Positions 5,701 through 11,172 of a stretch of DNA of 11,172 nt are shown here, piece by piece (the stretch's first letter is position 1; each line of letters starts with the position of its first letter). Origin of the DNA: Pigoraptor vietnamica (taxonomy: Eukaryota; Opisthokonta; Filasterea); assembly GCA_943704525.1 (NCBI GenBank), contig CALSCQ010000081.1, forward strand, positions 1 to 11,172, read 5' to 3'. A program made the translations under genes and the position numbers. The notes under the pieces are model-generated. The model was not told the origin of the DNA. It worked only from the letters and a program-made list of their open reading frames with translations, and did not search any database.

Positions 5701-7608
5701 CTCGATCCGCGCGCACTGCTTCGAAACGAGCGAGACGACGTCCTCGGAGGTAAGCGGCTGCATGTGGACGTACTGTCCGGACAGGCCGAAGACTTCGAAT
5801 GGTTGGATTCCGTGCGTGCGGAGAAACTCGTCCCGGCACGACATGTACACGCGCGCCCGCGCCGTCAGCGGGTTGCGCGACAGAAGGCAAGTGACACCGG
5901 CGCGAACGTCCGTCCACGCAGAGACGGAAACCTCGTCGAGCGAGTCCAACAGAAGCACGAGGGTGCGCGTGGAGGCGAGGAGCTCTAGCTGCGACGTCGA
6001 CAGCTGCAGCTCTTGCGTGAGGTGTCGGTCGAGCGCGCCGCGTGCGAAGACCTCCTTGACCGTTGGAAGGGACACGAAGACGGGGACGACCCTCTCCATA
6101 GCTGCGAGCACGCAGTATGCGGCAAGCGTCGCACTCGTCTTGCCACTTCCGCCAGCGCCAAGGAGGAGGGTGTGGCCAGTTCCCGAAATCCACTCGTCGA
6201 TGTGCGCTGTGAGCGGCGTCGTCGCCTCGCACGGCGGCGGAAGAGAGGCGATGCGGCCTTCCACGTACGCGTCCTCGAGATATCGAATTCGCACGAACCG
6301 CGTCTCGCGAAGGGCGCGCACGTGTTCGTCGACGGCCTGTGCGTCCGTTCGTGCCTCGGCGTACGTGTCGTCGCCGTGTTCCGCGAGCGTGACAATGTCG
6401 TGTGCGCAGTGCAACTTGCGCAACACGGCGCTCGACGACTTGTGCAACACGGAGAAACGCGTGAACGACGGCAGAATGCGCTCGCCCTCCGCCGGTACGA
6501 AGGACACAAAGTCGACGCGCGCCGCAGAGTGCGATCGCACGATAAAGAATGTGCCCTCCTTGCTCAGCGACTGCCGCGCCTCGTCCTCCCCACGTGATCG
6601 CATGGCGGTGGACGTGAACGGCGCAAACACGACGGGACGGCCGAGGGCATATTTCCCGGACACGTTTTTGATGCCGACCCCGCGCAGCACGACGTCGCGC
6701 TCCTTCGGCAACACGAAAAGCGCCTCGTCAATGCGATCGCGAAGGACGTCAAACACGCGCGCAGACTCCGCCGCCATACGCCGCACCCCGGCAGCCTGCG
6801 ATTCGTCGTGTGCGGTGCGTATGGTCCAGTTCATCACCGCGCAGGGCGACGCGCTGGGCCCGTGGACGTCGGGCAGCTTTGGCGCGGGGGCGTGCACCCA
6901 CTCGTTGTCGTCACTATGCTCCCACCCGTCGACCGTCGCGCGAGAGCGGCACTCGGCCGTGAGGAGAAAGAGGGCGAGAAGGTAGTCCGCCACGCTTCGC
7001 GCCGCTGTGCGCCATGCTGCAAACGCGCCAAGCCAGTCGTTCGTTCTCGATGGCGTACACCCTTCGCGAAGGCACCCGAGCCGCTCCAAAAACGGCCCCA
7101 TGTCGTCCTGGGAGATGGAACGCCGAACAGCGTGCGCGCGCTGTGCGTCCTCGCCCTGCAGCAGCACGGAGAGAGACGCGACGCCCTTGCGCACGAGCCA
7201 CTCGACGTCCGTCTCGGAGAGATGCACAGACTCGGCGCACGCGGCATTCTCTCGCAGAGACTGTGGCAGCCGCACAAGCCACGACAATACGGTCCAGTCC
7301 TCCGCGGGTGGCGCCTTCGAGGCCGTCCACGCGTCCATCGCCTCGATTAATTTCGAGAGTTCGTCGCGAACGGCAACTCTCAACCCTTCGCGCTGCACGC
7401 CCCCCACAATGCGAGAGGCAAGCTGTTCGGCCACGTGTATCCTCCGCTCACACGAAAGCGCAACGAGGCGCTCGACGGCGGCGCCATCTTGAAAGTGCGC
7501 GCTCGATAGGACGCGGTCGGCGGCGTCCTCGCGCGCATCACGCACGGGTGCGAGCTTTCGGAGGGGCGCGAGCCTCACGCCGCCCGCAGAGCGCGGGCGG
7601 TCGTTCAT
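2767..7608 (-). CDS. ART-like / NACHT / pentapeptide / 14x WD40 STAND protein, intronless
   Basis: 1613-residue protein in one open frame. Order: residues 1-285, mostly helical, unrecognised; about 300-390, ADP-ribosyltransferase-like fold; 478-780, NACHT NTPase with Walker A GAGGSGKT (484-491), Walker B LLLDSLDE (552-559), a YMSCRDEF sensor-like segment (588-595), HPCVLAMAC (662-670) and FSHKGIGEYL (770-779); 866-917, pentapeptide-like repeats; 924-1511, fourteen WD40 repeats; 1512-1613, Gly/Asn/Ser-rich tail and a short C-terminal segment. This is STAND architecture: repeats sense, NTPase switches, N-terminal domain acts. I chose ATG 7608 because its context (AAAATGA) is strong and upstream sequence drops in GC; an in-frame ATG at 7743 would add 45 residues. 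No signal peptide or membrane segment seen, so cytoplasmic is likely. Unlike its neighbours it has no introns. Fold calls are secure for NACHT and WD40, good for ART; biological role is inferred. Confidence 0.92.
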   Translation of the reverse strand: MNDRPRSAGGVRLAPLRKLAPVRDAREDAADRVLSSAHFQDGAAVERLVALSCERRIHVAEQLASRIVGGVQREGLRVAVRDELSKLIEAMDAWTASKAPPAEDWTVLSWLVRLPQSLRENAACAESVHLSETDVEWLVRKGVASLSVLLQGEDAQRAHAVRRSISQDDMGPFLERLGCLREGCTPSRTNDWLGAFAAWRTAARSVADYLLALFLLTAECRSRATVDGWEHSDDNEWVHAPAPKLPDVHGPSASPCAVMNWTIRTAHDESQAAGVRRMAAESARVFDVLRDRIDEALFVLPKERDVVLRGVGIKNVSGKYALGRPVVFAPFTSTAMRSRGEDEARQSLSKEGTFFIVRSHSAARVDFVSFVPAEGERILPSFTRFSVLHKSSSAVLRKLHCAHDIVTLAEHGDDTYAEARTDAQAVDEHVRALRETRFVRIRYLEDAYVEGRIASLPPPCEATTPLTAHIDEWISGTGHTLLLGAGGSGKTSATLAAYCVLAAMERVVPVFVSLPTVKEVFARGALDRHLTQELQLSTSQLELLASTRTLVLLLDSLDEVSVSAWTDVRAGVTCLLSRNPLTARARVYMSCRDEFLRTHGIQPFEVFGLSGQYVHMQPLTSEDVVSLVSKQCARIELTPEGQAERQRLVLCLAERLRDVLSHPCVLAMACSVSDASLAALVEGAVGSVPPAAVYEAFISRVMDGDSKGIAGLQHAALRMLDRCEWQLTVADAAMAFAAAGVSGEVFRAAYLPRVQRGGDGDGADAGALSFSHKGIGEYLVARALWEDATNALATVARSFTLDAPCVLEFYADIATALPKQRDAVCENVLIPTVLKSKGAIDQRTIAAASNALALACAGGSLLHRHDLSGITVERANLEGARFPLAILRSATFKGCHLHNADFDYADVEGARFPLSVCEHVMPPIEHAGRVASVCFSRDGRLLATGAQDEAVRVVEASSGKELFVLEGHSKRVTAVTFHPDSAVIASGSADETVRLWDAINGKEVRVLEGHEGGVNGVAFSHDGTLLAVGANDRVRVYEASTGALVRALEGDYGSVLSVCFSPDGKFIATGANDNVVRVWEAATGTQLRAIEGHTHWVNSVCFSPNGKLLASCANDQSVRLWDAATGAEVRVLEGHSAGVVSVCFSPDCKLLASGSHDKTARLWSVETGEELRRLEGHSHFVNSVSISPNGRLLASGSFDKTVRVWNIALGRSGRVRDGHARDIMCVCFSADGRRLATGSADQTLRVWDAATGLELHLLEGHTRRVYSACFSPDGGLLASGSLDATVRLWDAWAGEEVRALEGHEGFVQCVCFSPDGVRVVSASNDRTLRVWDVATGETVLTLEGHAGGVCGVCYSHDGKLIASAALDQTLRVWDAATGVEVRVLEGHTGEAFCVCFSPDGAFLASGSSDSTVRVWETSTGATVHTLQGHTHWVNGVCFSPDGKLLASGSNDMTVRLWDVKTGAALPPLEGHSGIVQSVCFSPDSALLASASRDKTVRLWSVSALRSAFSKLSVADGAVTNGEATSSNGGVHGNGSENGGAETTQNGDAPASDSNGKGSSTNGADAASKYSLARAALVGIVGSKAMSGACCVGRPSLCDDTSLGLYASFGATPK
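3076..5013 (-). repeat. Pentapeptide-like stretch followed by fourteen 126-bp WD40 repeats
   Basis: Residues 866-917 contain A(N/D)(L/F/V)xx steps (RANLEGA, NADFDYADVEGA), a short right-handed pentapeptide helix or linker. Residues 924-1511 are exactly 588 residues, fourteen WD40 units averaging 42. Each has the GH, VxxVCFSPDG, LLASGSxDxTVRLWD pattern. Fourteen units fit two seven-bladed propellers. Repeat 1 has lost its W (VRVVEA), repeat 3 is one residue short (41) and reads VRVYEA, and repeat 14 lacks the terminal strand turn. Repeats are well conserved in protein but differ at synonymous sites, so this is not a very recent amplification. Confidence 0.93.
5269..6177 (-). other. NACHT NTPase module (residues 478-780)
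   Basis: P-loop NTPase of the NACHT/STAND class. It has Walker A GAGGSGKT at 484-491 and an acidic Walker B at 552-559 with the small-residue-then-DE pattern typical of NACHT (D555, D558, E559). A sensor-like YMSCRDEF with R592 follows, then HPCVLAMAC, comparable to the family's P-L/V-L motif after the NTPase core. The F-S-H-K-x-I-x-E-Y motif at 770-778 matches the conserved FxHxxxxEY of the helical region that closes many NACHT modules. All nucleotide-binding residues appear intact, so ATP- or GTP-driven switching is expected. Confidence 0.9.
6439..6711 (-). other. ADP-ribosyltransferase-like domain (residues 300-390)
   Basis: The segment shows the R-S-E pattern of the arginine-type ART fold. 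R309 is in VVLRGVG. A strand-turn FAPFTSTA at 328-335 stands where the family has FxSFTSTS; the second serine is alanine here. Finally SFVPAEGERILP (369-380) carries E374-x-E376, followed by an aromatic-containing strand (FSVL). Order and spacing match mono-ADP-ribosyltransferases that use NAD+, in which the last Glu is catalytic. Activity and arginine preference are inferences from the E-x-E pair. No secretion signal precedes it, so it would act inside the cell as the effector module of the NACHT protein. Confidence 0.72.
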
Positions 7609-8038
7609 TTTACGACGGCGAATGCAGGCCCTCGTGCTCTGTCCCTTCCTCTCCGTTAGTGTGAGAAAGAGGGGGGAGTTAAAGGGCGCTTTTGCGCACA
7701 ATAATCGCAAGGAGATGTGCGCTTGTGTGAGTGTGCGCCCCATAGCCGCTGTCCACTCGTCGTGTCCAGCTTCCCTGCGTCTGGCAATGTATGAAATTCT
7801 GTATGGGACGGGTGTTTTAAAGGTATGCACGTGTAAGGTGGGGGTTTTATTCTGGCGGATAAAATCTGTTACGTCGGCCTTGGCAACGGGTGTTACGTCT
7901 CAAACACCCCGGAAGTGGAGTTGAAAGAGACGCGTTCTGTCAAAAGGTTACAGGCCTCCTATAGAGATCGTAGCCCAAAAGCCGGGCGATATGCCGTTGG
8001 ATTTCAGTAGAATATATTATTACCATTTTCTGGTGTTT
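7609..8038. promoter_or_regulatory. PTS 3' end and probable promoter of the STAND gene
   Basis: 430 bp without a convincing gene, lower in GC than the flanking coding DNA. On the sense (minus) strand there is a TTTAAAA box at about 7815-7821, a CACGTG E-box at 7828-7833, and a 9-bp direct repeat (ACGGGTGTT on the plus strand) at 7808-7816 and 7886-7894. The second copy forms a 7-bp-arm inverted repeat with 7903-7909. Just after the PTS stop the sense strand has GGTAATAATATATTC, perhaps its polyadenylation region. These are candidate elements only. Confidence 0.4.
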
Positions 8039-9502
8039 TCACTCGCCGCGATACACCACAATATTGTTATCCGTCTCGTGTATCTTGACCTCGTGTAATT
8101 CGCCGCGCGGGAGGCAGCCAACGAGCCTCTGCCATATGAAAACGGCCACGTTCTCCGTAGTGCTGCGACGGAAAAGTCGCTCAGTTCAACTGTGACACGT
8201 CCACGACAGACGCGCGCTAAGAAAACGACGACAAGCTTAGCCATAGAGTGATAGAGAATCGCGAAAATGCACTGACACGGAGAGCGACAGAATTCCTGAG
8301 CTTACAGTTAGGATACGACGAAAAGTGCAGCTATGGATGCACACAGAATGACACGGCAGAGAGTCGCAAAAATTGCAGCTACCGAGACAGCGACAGACTA
8401 ACCGAGCCCACAGTTTGCGATACTCACCTCACTTTGTCTTGGAAAAAGGCGACGTCCTTGTCGAGATTTCTGTGGTCCAACACGTCCACAAACGCCTCGC
8501 GCATGCACCGTTTAAGGTCGGTGAGATTGACAACCATGCCCGTCGCGGGATCAATCTGAAGTGGAAATGCGCGCGCTTCAGTACAACGCAGGCACTCGCG
8601 CGCCATCCATACTCGTAACCTCTTCGTTCTACTGTACGCACACACGCACGCGTACACACACGTGTGACAGACGCAAAACGCATGCTGCATACTTACGCAC
8701 GCACTCGCACGCACGCTTACAAGCATCTTCGCGCGCACGGACAACCACACAACGTACATGTACGCACGCATGTGATTTGATCGAGCCTCCGCATACGACA
8801 TATACGTTTGCGCAATTCAAACACGATGCCCAATCAGCCAGCGCATTCAACGCACAGCACGTGCCCACCTCTCCTTTTACCGTAACTTCCACTGCAAACG
8901 AGAACATTTGCGCACAGTTAGATTCTTCAACTTTGCGAACTCACATCTCAAGCATGCGCGCCCACCATTCAGTACACAGTCGTACACACACGTGCAAAAG
9001 TGACTTGCGAACTCACATCTCAAGCATGCGCGCCCACCATTCAGTACACAGTCGTACACACACGTGCAAAAGTGACTTGCGAACACACATCTCAAGCATG
9101 CGCGCCATCCATTCCACGGCACAGTCGTACACACACGTAAAGTGATTGCACACACATCTCAAGCATGCGCGCCCTCCATTCGTCTACACAGTCGTACACA
9201 CACGTGCAAAAGTGACTTGCGAACTCACATCTCAAGCATGCGCGCACTCCATTCGGCTACACAGTCGTACACACACGTACACACAAATAAGTTTTGCAAT
9301 TGTGCGCAGCAGAATGTACACAGAAACCGACATTCACGCTCACACAGCGTCAATCGCACATACCTTTATAGTTGTGGCCATGTCCGTTCGGATTGTTGCA
9401 CTTCCCAAACACGCGCACATTCTCTTCGTCACTCAATTGGAGGCTGTGCAATCGATGGCTCGCAGAAAACGACTCGATTCGCGTGAGATATGCCACTGGC
9501 AT
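8039..9502 (-). CDS. PTS: 6-pyruvoyl-tetrahydropterin synthase, four exons, complete
   Basis: Enzyme of tetrahydrobiopterin synthesis, converting 7,8-dihydroneopterin triphosphate to 6-pyruvoyl-tetrahydropterin. Exons (minus strand): 9502-9364, 8891-8869, 8555-8428, 8162-8039; the spliced product is 137 residues. Zinc ligands H16, H41 and H43, catalytic C35 ([13 protein letters not shown]), D81-H82 (LDHRNLD) and E126 ([13 protein letters not shown]) all sit at the same mutual spacing as rat PTPS residues 23, 48, 50, 42, 88-89 and 133, i.e. without indels. This is the animal-type cysteine-containing enzyme, not the bacterial QueD type. Start ATG 9502 (A at -3) begins just before the first strand. 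The frame stays open upstream and an ATG at 9625 could add 41 residues, but these resemble no family N-terminus. Donors are GTATGT, GTGGGC and GTGAGT; a CTAAC branch point lies about 27 nt before exon 2. BH4 could serve aromatic hydroxylases or other oxygenases. Confidence 0.96.
8253..8396. repeat. Diverged direct repeat in PTS intron 3
   Basis: 8253-8290 and 8358-8396 share AGAG(A/G)(A/G)TCGC, AAAAT(T)GCA, a G-A-rich middle and a CGACAG end with scattered differences, an old duplication about 105 bp apart. Confidence 0.6.
8556..8868. other. PTS: PTS intron 2
   Basis: 313 bp, sense-strand donor GTGGGC and acceptor TTCAG. It contains scattered CACACG/TACGCA simple sequence (about 8636-8720) but no long clean array and no gene. 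Confidence 0.85.
8869..8891 (-). other. PTS: 23-nt micro-exon of PTS (exon 2)
   Basis: Sense-strand sequence is TTTGCAG before the exon and GAG then GTGGGC at its end. With the G left over from exon 1 it encodes V-EVTVKGE, exactly the strand that links HNYK to IDPATGM in PTPS proteins. It enters in phase 1 and leaves in phase 0, so skipping would shift the frame. Confidence 0.92.
8935..9286. repeat. 72-bp minisatellite, five copies, in PTS intron 1
   Basis: GCGAAC starts units at 8935, 9007, 9079 and 9219; a fourth, degenerate unit starts near 9145. Shared core is CACATCTCAAGCATGCGCGC, then CCATTC, then ACAGTCGTACACACACGT. The first three copies are nearly identical, the fourth and fifth have substitutions and indels. 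The array ends 44 nt before micro-exon 2. It gives 24-residue repeating frames that I regard as non-coding. Confidence 0.95.
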
Positions 9503-9880
9503 CCTCAATGTAGAAACGAGCGACTGCGGCACGCGGTTCGCAAACACACTCCAATGCTTCGTATTTCTACGCAAAACGCGCTTTGCTGATTCTTCTCTTG
9601 CCGAATTGTGAGAAAGCCAATGCATACGATTGTTCCCGCAAGTGCCCGCCAACCGAATTTACGATTCCGACGCATCGTAACACACTCTTTTCATTGTTCA
9701 TCCTACACGGCAAAACATATTCCCAAAAAGAAAACGCCAAAAAAAAGCAAAAACCAAAATGCGCGCTCCGAACGCGACTACAAGCTCCCGCTGCCTCGCT
9801 CGCAGTTGCGGTATTTTCAGCCTAAGACCCCATCGTCCCGTCATGCGAACGACGGTTCGGCCATTGCAATACACAACAGC
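9503..9880. other. NDUFV2 3' flank and PTS promoter region
   Basis: 378 bp with no gene. Sense-strand T-rich runs at about 9720-9755 (seen as A-rich on the plus strand) lie downstream of the NDUFV2 stop and may belong to its 3' UTR or end-formation signal. A small CGAAC-GACG-GTTCG hairpin lies near 9843-9857. The PTS promoter must be in the right part of the sense-strand 5' flank, but no clear box is seen. Confidence 0.5.
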
Positions 9881-10967
9881 TCACAGATCGGCGCGCACGC
9901 CAAAGCCCGGCCCCTTGGGCTCCTCCGTCAGCGACGTGAGGCCCTTGATGGGCTCGCACGACTGCCGTCCACTCTGCGGTCCCGGTGTCGGCTTCACGCC
10001 CTTCTTCAAGGACTCGAGAATCTTGATGGTTGTTTCCGGAGTGAGATCCTCCTGCACGCGACACACGAAGAAACGTCAGAGAACAAATCACCATCCAGCA
10101 AAAAAAAAATACGAATCCCAATATAAATAGGAAACAACACGGGCGCGAATGATTGCGAATATGGCAAGACGCTGCTGCCCACGCGCGCAATGGAAAAAGA
10201 GCAGGAGACAAAAGTGCAATTCACAACGTGGGACAGAATGAGAATACGGCAGAGGGACACTGTCGACTCACATAGAAGTCGTCGTTGATCTGGACCATCG
10301 GTGCGTTCACACACGCGCCGAGGCATTCGACCTCGAGCAGGGAGAAGAGACCGTCCTTCGTCGTCTGTCCGTTGTGGATGCCAAGGTGCTTCTCGATCGT
10401 CTCCATAATCTTGGTCGAGCCGCAACCGCCGAGCATGCACGGCGTCGTCGTGCACACCTGGAGGAAATACTTGCCCACCGGTTGACTGGAAAGGGAGTGG
10501 AGGAAAAGAGGCGGAAGAGAAGGCGGAGGAAAGGCGACGGGGTCAGCAACGGAGCGAAGTGAACGACGAACTGAGCGGTTGAGAACAATAAACAGCCGCT
10601 CGCAATTGGAACCCTCACACCCACAAAAGTCTAAAATGGAAGCACACACGACGCGCAGTCCTTCTCACCGGTTGAACATTGTGTAGAACGTGGCCACTTC
10701 GTACGCGCGCATCTTTGGAATCTCGAGGATCTCTGCGACCTTGTTCATGGCGGAAATTGGGAGCCACCCGTGTTGCCGCTGGGCGAGGTCGAGCAGTGGA
10801 ATGAGAGCCGCGCGCTTGTGGTTCGGAGGATAATTGCCGATGATGGCATCCGCGCGCGCCCTGTTCTCGGGCGTAAAGTCAAACTTGGCGCCTTCGTTGT
10901 TTTCTTTGCTGTCGCGATGCACAAAGAGGCTGTCGGACGCACGCCATGCGGACGTGTGAAGGGGTGC
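9881..10967 (-). CDS. NDUFV2: NADH:ubiquinone oxidoreductase 24-kDa subunit, 5' exon missing
   Basis: Peripheral-arm subunit of mitochondrial complex I that carries the [2Fe-2S] cluster N1a next to the flavin site. Exons (minus strand): 10967-10669, 10485-10272, 10051-9881, giving 227 residues to the TGA at 9881. Family signatures in order: [55 protein letters not shown] (C-x4-C), [18 protein letters not shown] (C-x3-C), GRQSCEP and the conserved end [11 protein letters not shown]. All four cluster cysteines are present, with two extra residues between the pairs relative to mammals. Visible protein begins APLHTSAW, which looks like the end of a mitochondrial presequence. The rest of that presequence must be in an exon at or beyond the right edge; no ATG in this frame is open upstream. 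Acceptor at 10969-10968 is preceded by a CTAAT branch-point candidate. Introns are 183 and 220 nt. Confidence 0.96.
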
Positions 10968-11172
10968 CTGTGTGGGCAGAGACACAATCTGGCGATTAGA
11001 AACAGCACAATTCCACGCGCGCACGTGTACATGCGAGCAGTGCACGATGCTTGAAAATGCGAGGTCCGTGCGTGTATGCCAAGTGCGTCGCGTGGAGGTG
11101 TGCGATAAAACATCACTCGCAAACAGCGCTTCAAACAAAAGAAAAGGAGCGACAAATAGACACCTCCCCCCC
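10968..11172 (-). other. NDUFV2 intron 1 or upstream region
   Basis: The interval ends in CTAAT, a short pyrimidine-rich stretch and CACACAG, so it is intron at least at its 3' end. Near the window edge the sense strand reads GGAG then GTGTCT (donor candidate at 11163), in keeping with the GTG donors seen elsewhere. If that is right, exon 1 ends at about 11164 and almost all of it lies outside. Alternative coding in another frame from an ATG near 11119 shows no clear presequence and would need a very short intron. Confidence 0.5.

Noticed and set aside
5210-6985. 591-residue open frame on the plus strand
   Set aside because: Antisense to the STAND gene; Ser/Arg/Thr-rich with no domain. GC-rich coding DNA commonly leaves the complementary frame open.
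7609-7830. 74-codon N-terminal extension of the STAND protein from 7830
   Set aside because: The apparent start at 7830 is GTG, not expected in a nuclear eukaryotic gene. The first in-frame ATG (7743) is possible, but sequence composition changes at 7608, where a strong-context ATG lies.
7622-7924. 100-residue plus-strand frame upstream of the STAND gene
   Set aside because: No homology recognised and no codon bias like the neighbours; it overlaps the probable promoter.
8877-9155. Cys-rich minus-strand frame with three 24-residue repeats
   Set aside because: It is the 72-bp minisatellite inside PTS intron 1, open only because the unit is divisible by three.
8935-9286. CRISPR-like array
   Set aside because: Tandem repeats without unique spacers, located in an intron of a eukaryotic gene.
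10668-11138. NDUFV2 starting at 11138 without an upstream intron
   Set aside because: The apparent initiator is TTG, and the sequence before 10967 lacks presequence character and has a clear branch point and CACACAG acceptor.
1-11172. Functional gene cluster linking pterin synthesis, complex I and the STAND protein
   Set aside because: Each gene has its own spacer and introns, and the three metabolic genes belong to unrelated pathways; linkage looks like chance eukaryotic gene order.

Overview
The window is nuclear DNA from a unicellular eukaryote. Conserved proteins are split by GT-AG introns with recognisable branch points and pyrimidine tracts, long (CA)n/(GT)n microsatellites are present, and one gene is the nuclear-encoded complex I subunit NDUFV2. 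Coding DNA is GC-rich. Almost all 5' splice sites read GTG rather than GTA. I cannot name the species; a free-living protist is my best inference. Nothing looks like a prokaryotic operon, CRISPR array, phage or viral insertion.

All four genes lie on the minus strand, head to tail, with short spacers (about 345, 430 and 378 bp). In transcription order from the right: (1) NDUFV2, the 24-kDa [2Fe-2S] subunit of mitochondrial complex I, with three visible exons (10967-9881); its first exon is off the window or at its very edge. (2) PTS, 6-pyruvoyl-tetrahydropterin synthase, complete in four exons (9502-8039), including a 23-nt micro-exon. (3) A single uninterrupted 4.8-kb gene (7608-2767) for a 1613-residue STAND-type protein: an uncharacterised helical N-terminus, an ADP-ribosyltransferase-like domain, a NACHT NTPase, a short pentapeptide-repeat stretch, fourteen WD40 repeats and a low-complexity tail. 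(4) SCCPDH, a saccharopine-dehydrogenase-like oxidoreductase, with seven exons visible (2421 to about 215) and its 3' end off the left edge.

The most interesting item is gene 3. It has the layout of an intracellular sensor: WD40 ligand-sensing region, NTPase switch, and an ART-like effector with its R, S and E-x-E residues in place. It is intronless among intron-rich neighbours. Its WD40 repeats 3-6 pair with 11-14 by shared rare residues, which points to a block duplication.

The other striking layer is in the introns of SCCPDH and PTS, where nearly every intron carries its own tandem repeat: dinucleotide tracts, 24-, 30-, 70- and 72-bp units. One 24-bp array runs directly into a 3' splice site, resembles that site's pyrimidine tract, and contains no AG dinucleotide on the sense strand.

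The four genes do not form an evident pathway. Three are housekeeping metabolic genes and the fourth is an accessory, probably defence- or signalling-related gene.
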